Source of the DNA: Lineolata rhizophorae
Taxonomy: Eukaryota > Ascomycota > Dothideomycetes > Lineolatales > Lineolataceae
Assembly: GCA_010093515.1 (NCBI GenBank)
Contig: MU001684.1
Span: 83,503-147,502 of the forward strand
DNA length: 64,000 nt
Direction: 5' to 3'
The notes below the pieces were generated by a model. It was not told the DNA's origin and did not search any database. It was given only the letters and a program-made list of their open reading frames with translations. Both the position numbers and the translations under genes were made by a program. Shown one piece after another: positions 11,194 to 21,258 of the stretch (positions are counted from its first letter, which is position 1; each line of letters starts with the position of its first letter).

Positions 11194-12899
11194 CTACTTC
11201 TCCCTCCTTTCCGCCGCGTCCGCCTTCTCCTCGTCGACCGACTGCCCGCGCGCCGGCCCAACCTCGTCGTGAGCAAACGCCATAGCGTCGCGGCCCGCAG
11301 CCTCCTGCATGTCGTGGTCGTGGCCGACGTCGAACTTGCGGCCGAGGTACTCGGGCCCGACCAGGGCCAGGACGATGACGTAGGCGTAGACGCAGCCCAT
11401 GAAGATGCAGATGACCTTGCCGTACTGGTAGCGTTTGACGTCGCCCTTGGGCGGCAGCGGGAAGCGCTCGCCGATGGTGGCCTCGATGGTGCTGCTGGCC
11501 GAGCTGACCAGGTTGCCCAGCTGGTAGCTGGTGCCGACGACGAAGGTGCGGAACGAGCCGGGCGAGAGCTCCATCAGGTGGATCGGCACCACGCCCCAGG
11601 CGCCCTGCACGCAGAACTGCTCGAAGAAGGCCGGCGCTATGATGCGCGTGTCCGACACGAAGGTGTACGGGTACAGAAGAGCGCCGCCAACGACGCACAT
11701 GGCCATGATGCTGATGCGTCGCCCGAAGATCTGCGAGCAGTAGCCGACTATCGTGCCCCCCGTCATGGCCCCTAGGTTGGCGACGACCTGCGTCACCGTC
11801 ACGGCGTCGGCCGAGAAGTTGTACTGATTCTGGAGCATGACCGGGTAGATGTCCTGGGAGCCGTGAGACTGCGATTTGGTGTCAGTAAACTGCCCGTCTT
11901 GCCGCTTCGGGCTGGACCGACTAACCATGAAATTGAAGCCTGCCATGAGTAGAACCATGTAGGCGAGCAGGAGCCAATGCTTCCGAAGGGCGACCTTGCC
12001 CTCGGCGACGAAAGTCTTTCCAACATGGTGTCCGGCCTCTCGGACACGCTTCCGTTCCCGGTAAGCGTGCGTCTCGGGCAGACATAGTCGGAAAATGATG
12101 ATGAGGACCGGAGGGCACGCTCCAAACCAGAAGAGCTGCTCAAAAATCAGTATCATATACCGCTAGGTGTAATCGTAGCGTTACATACCGGCCGCCAGCC
12201 GTGGCTCGTCGTGTTAACCAACCCCCGGGCAAATACGACAGCAAGGAGATACCCAAACGCGTAACCTTGTTGCAGCATCCCCGAAATGATACCCCGGGCA
12301 GCCTCGGGACAATCCTCGAGCGCAGTGGCAGCCGCGTTACCGTAGAGGCCGCCCATGGCAATCCCGAACAGAGCGCGCACACCAAGGAACGACTCGTAAG
12401 TGTCGCAAAAGCCTGTAGCGAGCTCGAGGATGATGAAGAGTACGTTATTGGCGACGAAGGGCCACTTGCGGCCGTAGCGGTCCGAGAGGATACCGAAGAT
12501 GGCTGATCCGACGGACCGCAGCATGAGCACGAGGGTGATGCCCCATGTTATGTCCGCCTTTGACCGATCGAATTCTTCGGCGAGATCCTCGACAGTCAGT
12601 GAGACGGTGAAGAAGTCGAATGCGTCCCAACTCCAGGCGATGAAGGCGACGAGGAAGAATAGCCATTGTTGAGTGTTTAGCAGTGCCTAAACAGAGAAAG
12701 TCAACATGCAAGCTTAGCTAGGAGCATGGGTATAAGGAGTAGGTCATACGAGCAGCTTAAACGGATTAGGCGCCTTATGCATAGGAGGTTTCAACGTCGG
12801 AATCCGAGTCGCAATGTACTGGCTGATGCTCATATGGTGCGGCTGGTTCTCCTCCACCTCTGCAGAGGCGGGGTAAGCCCTGTCATGCTCTAACGACAT
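11194..12899 (-). CDS. Jen1-family monocarboxylate/proton symporter (MFS)
   Basis: Plasma-membrane carrier for lactate, pyruvate or related carboxylates. There are four exons: 12899-12750, 12686-12189, 12135-11926 and 11868-11194 (introns 63, 53 and 57 nt), giving 510 aa. The N-terminal half has DAFDFFTVSLTVEDLAEEF and the MFS loop GILSDRYGRKWPF, then ALFGIAMGGLYGNAAATALEDCPEAARG, very characteristic of Jen1 carriers. Exon 4 opens with SHGSQD (residues 287-292), the Jen1 signature region. About twelve membrane helices are visible, with charged cytosolic ends. The third intron is 57 nt and has no stop in frame, so an unspliced transcript would still encode a full-length protein with 19 extra residues. 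Removing it joins GFNFM to SHGSQD as in homologues. Such genes are usually induced by carboxylates and repressed by glucose in other fungi. Confidence 0.9.
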
Positions 12900-14250
12900 T
12901 CTCGGGGACGATTCTCAAAGGTGTCCTTTGAAGTGGCCCGCAAGTAAATATGTCAACGGACGCCACTAAGGTTCAGTTGAACTGACTAGTGGGAGGACAG
13001 TCTCCGGCGGATTTACAACAACTCCACGAACTTAGAGCGGGTCGTGCCTCTTTTAAACCCATGGCTACTATCTGCACCCGGGCCCGCGCCTACAGTAGAA
13101 AAAGGTGGGTATGATGCGCCCGATGCATCCACGGGAAAGAAGGGCGTGAGGATCCCGAGGGAAACGTCCGCCCATCATGACATCCGCCGAGACTTTGCGC
13201 GCAAGGCCTCCAAATACGATCCCCGCACTTCGATCGGGCCTCTTGCGGGGGGGCGAATCAAGGACAAAGCCCAGCGCCACGACGACGGCCGCATGCCCCT
13301 ATTGGACTAGCGTCGGCTGGCGGCGGCGGGAAAGTCTCGGTCAAGCTCCACGAAGCAAATGCCGAGCCCGCTAAACCCCTGGCCTCGCACACGCCGAAGC
13401 TTTTCCGCCAACGATGCCGAGAAATCTTGTTGAGGCTTGCCGTCTGCGGACTGCTCCTTTGCGCCGAACCTGTTTGGGCTGTTTGTCTAGCGGCGAGAAA
13501 CTCCACAACTGGAGGAGAAATGCACTATACATTTCGGAATATGCAGGAGGGCACTTGCAGATAGGCAACATCTGTCAGCTGGTCGAATGTTTCGGATACT
13601 CTCAAGGAACGGGTATCGCCAGTTCTGCACTGATCGGCAGCGACATGCCAATGGGGGCAAAACGGGTCGATCACCGATTCTGTCAAAACAGTTCGTCCCA
13701 CATTGATAAACGTTCTTGATTCCTCGACCTTGTAAAGTCTCACGCCCCCATCTCCGACCGGACTTAGCCATCTTGTTGAGAACGGATACTTGTGTGAGTA
13801 CTCCGTAGAGATACCAGAAATGCCATGTTTCCGAAACCCGTACCTGGCTAGCTCAGCAGCCTCCGAGAAGGAGAAATCTCGGGAATATCAAACGATAAGG
13901 CGACAAACTATGGGTCACTCCATCAATGAGTACAGGCGGCGCAATTCCGCCCTTAACAAGGGGCACGTTCGCCGTCGTCCTACGGTTCGGTTTTATTCGG
14001 AAGACACATGTTGGCTAAGGCCTAACTAGTCTCTTGAATTCCGGAAGAACCGATTCTTCTTCACTTAGCCGTTGGGGCTTTTTGGAGTTTTACACTAACC
14101 AACACCAAAAGACGGGGCCGACCAATGACTTGGCAGAACGAACAAAAAGCCGCACAGAACTTGGATTTCCAGTCTAGAAGTCGTGAAATCGTTCCTCTCA
14201 TCTGATGTTCTGCAGACACCATTTCAGTATAGTGAGTCCAGGAGGCCAAG
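12900..14250. other. Intergenic, 1.35 kb, no supportable gene
   Basis: This is the upstream region of the Jen1-type carrier and the 3' flank of the secreted ASKHA-like gene. Short ORFs on both strands lack family-like sequence. One ACTCCGTA motif lies at about 13798-13806. Confidence 0.5.
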
Positions 14251-15619
14251 TCAAAGCTCTTGCTTCACCAAGAAAGCCTCTGGATCTTCTCTGTTACCCC
14301 TACAGAATTCCGGCTCCCTGCACCCGGGTGGCGCCTCCTGTACGCGCTTGGCAATCTCCGCGGCCCCCTTTGCGGCCATGTAGAGCGTGTCATTCGCGCT
14401 GAGTCTACCTTGATTGGTCTGACCGCCCAAGCTTGCAGTTCCAGAAAGAACGTGGGAATAGTATGGGGAAGTCATCCGGCCGCTTCCCCTGAAGACATCT
14501 TGAAGGACTTCGATGAAATCCGGGTCGGCGGCACATTCGCCCAGGAGAAGAACGACGTCGATGGATTCGGGCCGCCGATAGGTGCCCTTGTTATATATGA
14601 ATTCGCCGATCGTACCCCAATATTCCGTCGGGTGCGCCCTCCAGTATAGGTCTGTGTCGAGAACCTGGCGGCCTAGACTCCAATCGCCGGCGAAATGCGC
14701 TTGGACGCGTTGCCGTAGAGGCGTTGTCAGGAGCGTCCTGGAGAGAGTGAGCGAATACCTGTCGTATGATAAGGCGAGGACGTCCGACATCTTCATATCC
14801 AATCTCTCGCGGTAGCAGGCTTCGATGTCCACGTAGTGTTTGCATAGACCCAGACCGTACCCAGCGAAGCCGGCTTGGATTTCTTCAAGCTCGGGGCGAA
14901 GCGCTTCAAGTCCGGCATACTCCACGGCGTCTTGGACATCTTCGATGTGCTCGTGGCCCTGCCGAAGTGTTGGGAGCGAGGGCACCGAGACTACAACAGA
15001 GGTAACGTTGTGGCCCAAGAAGCTCTCGGTCTCATTCCTCAACGCCTCAATCATGGAACTCAATGTGCCAACTTCCGGGGTAGCAGGAAGGCCTCTAGAT
15101 TTGTTGAGCCGTCGTTTTGCTTTTCGTAGTTCGTCTTTCAGCCGCTCCCATGGGTTCCTGTCAATGCATTTTTAGATTGCATCCCCTAATCGGGAAATTG
15201 ATTGCGAGCTTAAGAGGCACTTCAAATGAACAAGACGACCTACAATGGCCAAGAAGGCGGGTCATCAGCAAGATGGAACATGAGCTCCTGGTATTCCAAG
15301 GAGCCGACGACACGTGCTACAGGTGCGATTGTGCCATTGTGAAAGCGCACGGCTGCCGTTCTAAATCATTTGAGTATCTAATGTTAGCTACTTCAAACCG
15401 TCTTTCGCTCTGTGCGGCAGGGCAGTCAGAACCAGCGTATTACCCGGATGAGGTTGAGAGGGAAAAGCCCACGCCAGGAGCATGGACCAGCTCCCGGGGA
15501 ACGCAGTCGGTGCAGAGGCGCAGCCAATAATTGTGAGCATCTGCCTGCAAGGCCGCCGCGTGGCCCAGGGCCCAATTAGAACAGGCGACAAGCGCGGTGC
15601 AAACAAACGACTGCTTCAT
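14251..15619 (-). CDS. Secreted protein with degenerate Hsp70/actin-like (ASKHA) layout
   Basis: There are three exons: 15619-15444, 15360-15244 and 15157-14251 (introns 83 and 86 nt; the first has a GCTAAC branch site), giving 399 aa. Residues 1-23 look like a signal peptide (SFVCTALVACSNWALGHAAA). After it the protein follows the order of an Hsp70 ATPase domain. GVGFSLSTSSGTAAV (about residues 49-63) sits where Hsp70 has its first phosphate loop. NGTIAPVARVVGSLEY comes next, then NVTSVVVSVPSL (148-159) where Hsp70 has its TVPAYF strand. Later come SIDVVLLLGECAADPDFIEVLQDVF (split about 296-320), like the second phosphate/adenosine region, and YMAAKGAAEIAKR (357-369), like the AYGAA helix. 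Key acidic and Gly residues of a working ATPase are missing (SLST instead of DLGT; GE instead of GGS). I remember similar fungal secreted hypotheticals but cannot name a family. Confidence 0.72.
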
Positions 15620-17520
15620 GACGCCAATCTCTGTGCGAAGCGCATAAAATGAGCAAGAACTATGCCGGATGGCTCTGCAGAAATGAGAGGAGACGGCGAA
15701 GTCGACCGAATTTGAGGTGCGTTCAACAACGCGAGAATCCCCATTTTGACACCTGTCCCCGCGAAATCCTTCATGGCGCAGTGACTCCTTTGCGCAGCTA
15801 GGCAACAGTCCAAGCCCTCCAGGCCAACAAGCACAGCCAGCATCGCAACAAACTGCGGCCTGGGGGCCAAGTGGCCGCGAATGGTGGGAAAGGCGCAGCT
15901 CCGGAATAACAGTTTTCGCGCCCGGCCCCCTGCCCAAGCCTTGCCGTCGAGCCGTCCGCTCTCCGCGCCCTTCCGCAGATCGCCAGGCACGCGATGCAGG
16001 CCCGGGGGATGGAACATCTCGCGTCGCAGGGCGGGGCCCCAACCGGGCGATGCAAGGGGATCTCGCTATAGCGGAGGACCGAACGATCGCGTTTTTCAAG
16101 TTGCCATCGCAGCTCTTATCACGCGTTAGTCATCAGGCCACCGTCAGCCCTTGGGCTGTGCAGGGCTAAAGGAAAGCCGCTTCAAACAGAGAGAGGGGTG
16201 TGTTTGGCGTGATTTTTTGGCAGCGAAACGATTTTGTGCGGGTGTTGACCCCAGAATCTGGGGGATCCCGACCAAGGCGGCCAGTCCCACACCACCGGCG
16301 TGCTGCTGTGCCTGGCTTGCTTCGTTTCTCACGACGCCCGCGGGCTTTCCGCATGAAAGAAACGGAGAGAACACGGCCGCAAAACTTGCTGGGTGGTTGC
16401 CGCCCGAGGCGCTGGAAACTACCCAGTGGCCAGTCCGCTATCTCCGTTGACGCCGGGAAGCCACGGCAGCAACCGGCATCGCCGGCGATATTCAGGGGAG
16501 AGGGGAGTCATCGAACCCAGCGATTCAAGAAAACCACGCGAGCAGACAGGAGAAGAAACCTGGCATTCGTAAGCCGAACACGTCGTGCCTGATGTCACCG
16601 TCCCGGTTGAGGGCAAGCTAGGCTGCGACGGCGGAGCCGCGCGCGGACAATCGATAGGGGAGGGAGATTGGGATAGTCGACGGGCGACTGACGACGGGCA
16701 ACGATCACCGGTGCGCCGGCAGGCCGTCGGTGATGGTGGTGCGGTAAGGCTGGCTAGTCGACCACATGAGCCGCCGCGAGCGCGCCACTCCCGTAAGCGG
16801 ATTCACCACCAGAAAGCCCGCCGCCATCATGGCATTTGACGTGGCCCATCCACGGCGTCCCCGAGGAGACGGTAGGACGCGTGGCGGGCTCCGCTGCGAT
16901 CGCGCCCGATCGCGCTCGATCGGACGCGAACGCGGGGACGTGCGGCAGAGGCTTTCGGGAGCAATGACGGAGAGGCCGCGCGCGGCCGACGGCTCAGCGC
17001 GCGCGGACGGACGAAGGTATTTTTGACCTGAAACGCGGCGCGGATTGAGCCTGATTTGTTGTTTGGCTCGCGATGGCAGGGAGGGGCGGGCGCGGCGGCG
17101 CTGATAGGCCGGCCGATCCAGGGGCGGCGCCGGGGTGCGCGTTCCCGGGCGCGTTGCCAAGCCGCGCTCGCCTATTCTTCGCGCGTGGCAGGGCCGACAT
17201 CATGCGTGATATTGCGGCCCTGTTTCGCATCCCTGCCCCGCCCGCCCAAGATCGAAAGAAAAGAATGGTTTGAAACGGAAACAGCTGGGTTGGGATGAAT
17301 AGCCGGCCCAAAATCTTAGAAGATGATCGTCTCTCGATCACGTCAGAGCGCATACATATAAACAAACTGGCTCCTGATAAGTACCGCGCCGCCGCCCCAG
17401 CTCCCCTCGAGATCTTCAGGAACGAACTTTCCCCAGAGATCTCTCTCGCGTCTCTCGGATCCTCCGCCGGCCCTAGGAAACGAGAAACAAAGGGAATATG
17501 CGGGACGCTGAACGGTGACC
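15620..17520. other. Intergenic, 1.9 kb; divergent promoters
   Basis: This GC-rich interval lies between two divergent genes. Stop-free frames on the minus strand (15440-16099, 16705-17160, 16994-17551) follow the high GC content and do not read like protein families. A TATAAA at 17357-17362 lies about 160 bp upstream of the next start codon. Confidence 0.5.
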
Positions 17521-18182
17521 ATGACAGCAACAGTAGCAATGGGTAAGGCACACTTTCCCTTCACATTCCCTTACCCGAACTAGCTCGACTAACATGTACC
17601 GCTTCCGCAGCAGGTCTTCGAGCCTCACCAACGCCTCGACGCGCGCTCAACAAGAAACGCGTCTACATTGCGCTCTACGGCCGCGGCACCAACAAGACGA
17701 GCAGCGAGCCCTACCACTGGGCCATCATCGTGGGGCCCAAGAAGGAAGTCGAGAACGGCCAGGGGGTGCGCTACCATGCGCGGCAGATCTTCGACGCGAC
17801 GCGGCCCGGCAAGACGAGCTGGGCCTTCGAGCGGCGCGAGATCGCGCTGGCGCCGACGAGCCTGCTGCTGGCCCGGGTGCTGGTGGCCAAGGTGGCCGAC
17901 GACGCGCAGCTGGGCCGCACGCTGGGCGCCGTGGCCGTGGTCCAGAACGACCAGGACCCGGCCTGGAACTGCAAGTCGTGGATCCGGACCGCGCTGGCGG
18001 CGCTCGAGGGCGACGGCCGCAGCCTCGGCACCCGCGTCACCGACTGGCGCACCGTCGAGGGCGTCGCCAGCGCCTACGTGTGCTGCAAGAAGCGGCAGCG
18101 CCGCTTCGACACGCCCGGCGCCTTCGCCGCCGGCACCGTGCCCACTTTCGACCTCCTCGCCGGGAGGGAGATCATTTCGTGA
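17521..18182 (+). CDS. Conserved fungal protein of unknown function
   Basis: Exon 1 is only 22 nt (17521-17542) and exon 2 is 17611-18182. The 68-nt intron has a GTAAGG donor, a GACTAAC branch site and a CGCAG acceptor, giving 197 aa. The splice joins MTATVAMA to GLRASPTPRRALNKKRVYIALYGRGT. The conserved-looking core is VYIALYGRG (about 25-33), YHWAIIVGPK (about 42-51), RYHARQIFD, AWNCKSWIRTAL and PTFDLLAGREI near the C terminus. I have seen this pattern in many short ascomycete hypotheticals and may know it as a DUF, but cannot name it safely. The His-Trp and Cys-x-x-Trp pairs could suggest a papain-like (NlpC/PPPDE) fold; that is speculation. There is no signal peptide or membrane segment. 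GC is high in exon 2. Confidence 0.75.
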
Positions 18183-21170
18183 ATCGGCTTGTTTGCTTTG
18201 GCTGGTCCGCAGCTGGCCGTTCAATTGCTTCTCAAAAACATTCTCCACACCGACATCGTTCGCAACCGTTTGCCGATGGGATTCTTTGGTTCGGAAGGCC
18301 GACACACATTCACACCACTCTTCGTTTCATTTTGCGCATAGTTGAAGATATACCCTTTGTAACTCCGGGCTTTTGAAAAAAACACTGGATGGGTGGACAA
18401 TGAGGACGAGCACCTTGGGGAGGATCTCCTTTGTTTTCATTGATGCAGCATAGCGATACGGCGCAATCGGTCTTAGGTTCGGGCTGTCGTTCTACATGGC
18501 ATATCTAGGGTTGTACCCGTAGTTACTGTTGGAGCCGCAAAAGGAACTCCGAAATCCACTCAGAATAATACACTTTTCTGGTGCTGAAACAATCATCTTC
18601 CGAAAAACACTTTCGCGTCCTGCGATTTTTATTATTTTTTTTTTTTCCCGCGTCTGCAGTCGCGACTGTTGTGTGTTGGCTCGTGCTGTTTAACGGCAGA
18701 AACAAAAATCTGAAACGCGACGCCGGCAACGAAGCTTCGGGAAGATCAGGCGATGCCACCCGGCGGTCACGCCAACGGCCACGACTCGTCTTCTAGAAAC
18801 GCTCGCGTACGATTGCAATATATCGCCGGTCATGTGGAGCGGGACATGGAGGTGTTTCGTCAATTGGTGACGGTGTCGTGATTGCAAGTCTCTGGTAGAC
18901 ATCAGCTGACCGGTCCACACGTCGCAGGTGGAATGAAACAGCTTTCCCCGAGGTCGCAGCTGAATGAAACGCACTGAAGGATTCCCGTGGTGCCACGAAC
19001 TGGCAGTACGGGTGGCAATTGCAGATAAAAATCTGGTCGTCAGTCGATTTCATTCACTCCTCGACGCGGCGTGGGTTCGTCACACTCGAGGCTAAAATGT
19101 TCAAGCCAGTCTTGTCAGTATTTCCATAGTGTCCGAGAGGAAAAACCCAACAATTGATTTCTTCAGAGGATCCTCCCGAAGGGCCAGCTCGTCCGCAGTG
19201 GCGACACAGGATGGATCCGGTACCGCGAGGCTTTCCGCGTACGATGGAAGCTGCGAAGGAAGTCAAGTTAGGACGCGTGCGCGTCACGAACTCGAGTCCA
19301 TCCGCACAAGGAATGAGTTTAGCAGCCCCCCGACGCCAGTATAGAGAAATCGCGCAGTCGTTGAGAAGTAGTTGCCAGTTCGGCGCTCCGGATTCGAGTC
19401 TGCCTTGCCACTGAACTTGTTGGTCGCGGCTTAGTCAGTGGCAAAGTCGGTCCAAGCTTTGAAGCTTTTTGGCATTGAAGGATGCAGTAGTTAGTGGCTT
19501 TGGGCACCATCACGGGCGTAACTCAAGAAGGTTGTCAAAACCAGCTGGCTGAACTGACGGGTGACAGACGATTGGTCAAGCAGTGCGACGAACAGTCCCC
19601 CCCCGGCGCCTGAGTGGATACCTACGCACGTAGCAGTATAAGCATGTCCTTCAGCTCGGAATCGCATCACGTACGTAGTGCAAAAGGCCAAAGCTCCGCT
19701 CCTATCACCTCATCGCGCTCGGCGCTGGCGAATGTCAGAGAGATGCCTTCTACCAGAGTAGACTGCAGCTCACCGCTCGCGTGCACAAACATCCGATTTT
19801 TTGGGGAACCCAGCCTGTTGCACGCCCCGGTGGAGCAGACCTGCCCCGAACAGGAAGGTCGGATTGGAAGTTCCCGTCGTCTAGACCGTAGAGGACCCCA
19901 AACGAACCCGGAGCGGAAAGGAGACCCGGTACGTGGACCTCGGTGCGCGCATCCCGATCGCCAAGCACATGATCCTTGGCCTTTTTTTTTTTGCAGGCGT
20001 ACTTTCCAGCCGCGCTCGTCGAGCTCTCGTGGCGCTCCATACTCCGTAACCTGCCACAGCATTGCTTGTAGTCATCGTGACCGAGCGCACGGTTTCGGCC
20101 CCCCCCCCCCCTGCTCCCCCCTTCAGCAACACGATGACACCCCAAGGCAAAGCGAGCGCCCCGTACACGACGCCCATGCTCACAGAACGCATCTCGCGGG
20201 AAACATGACATCGCCTCCACGGCCAGCGGTGAGGATGATGAGATTTGCGGGGAGGGGGTTGACATGCCCGTGGCACGCACGGCGCCTAAACCGCGAAGGA
20301 CCTACCTTTCCATGGCACGCAAGTCAGCCTCTACTACGTATGTAGGTAGGTAGGTCGCTCTTCCATGTGACGGGGAGGGACGAGCATTTGTTAGCGCGGG
20401 GCGGGCCATTTCTGACGGGGAGGCGGGGACCGATGCTTGGCCCAAACGTCCTTCGCCGGCTCCATCGATTGCCGCCGCACGCGTCCGACGGAGGAGGAGC
20501 ACAGAACGTCACGGGTGCGAGTGGAATCCCGTGTATCTCCCCGTACGTCGCGCAGCAGGCACTTGAGCCGGTACATGCCGAGAGCCAGCGCGACGAGTGA
20601 ACCGAGCACTGAACTCCCCAGCCAAAGTCACCCAGTCACCACCGGGCGGGACGCCGAGCCCGCTAATGTAGAGAGCCGCACGTCGGGCCAATCGGGCTCC
20701 CTTTGCAAGGGCCGATCGGCCGAGACGAGGTGCCCTCGTGGCCGACGCCGCCCTTGGCTCTCGGCCACACGTCGGCTCAACCTGCGCGCGCCCAGGGATT
20801 GTTTTCTTCCAACCCCACCGGACGCCCGAGATGTGGCTGGGCGCAGGCTCCTTATAGGCCCCCCACCAAAGCTAAGCCCGGCGCTTTAGCCACCCCGTTG
20901 CTTAGGCTGGCAGCTTGGCTACGTATGTACATACCTTAGTATGGTACCTAAAGCCAAAAGAGCCAGCAGAGCCAGCCCAAGTTTCCCCAGCCCCGCCCGT
21001 TAAGTACGCCAAGTCGGTGGCGCGCAGCTCAAATAGCTACCGAACGTGAACTCCGAATGCAATTCTCGATAACGAAGCAACCACGTATGACGTTCTCTCA
21101 ACTGCCCAAGGCCTCCCATTATTGATTATTAGTTATATCCCGCGAGAAGCCAAGAGACCTCGCCTTTAGG

Positions 21171-21189
21171 TTTTTTTTTGGGGAAGGGG

Positions 21190-21221
<32 letters not shown>

Positions 21222-21224
21222 GGG

Positions 21225-21257
<33 letters not shown>
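21171..21257. repeat. Compound poly-T tract
   Basis: Three runs of T (9, 26 and 31 bases) are separated by short G-rich spacers (GGGGAAGGGG and AAATTTGGGGG). On the minus strand this reads as successive poly-A runs. It may be a slippage-grown microsatellite, the remains of retroposed tails or a sequencing/assembly artefact; no adjacent retroposed gene is visible. Confidence 0.7.

Positions 21258-21258
<1 letters not shown>

Noticed and set aside
19380-19410. tRNA B-box-like sequence (GGATTCGAGTC)
   Set aside because: The T-arm stem does not pair and no A box or acceptor stem is found at the right distance. Similar look-alikes near 8970 and 43575 fail the same test.
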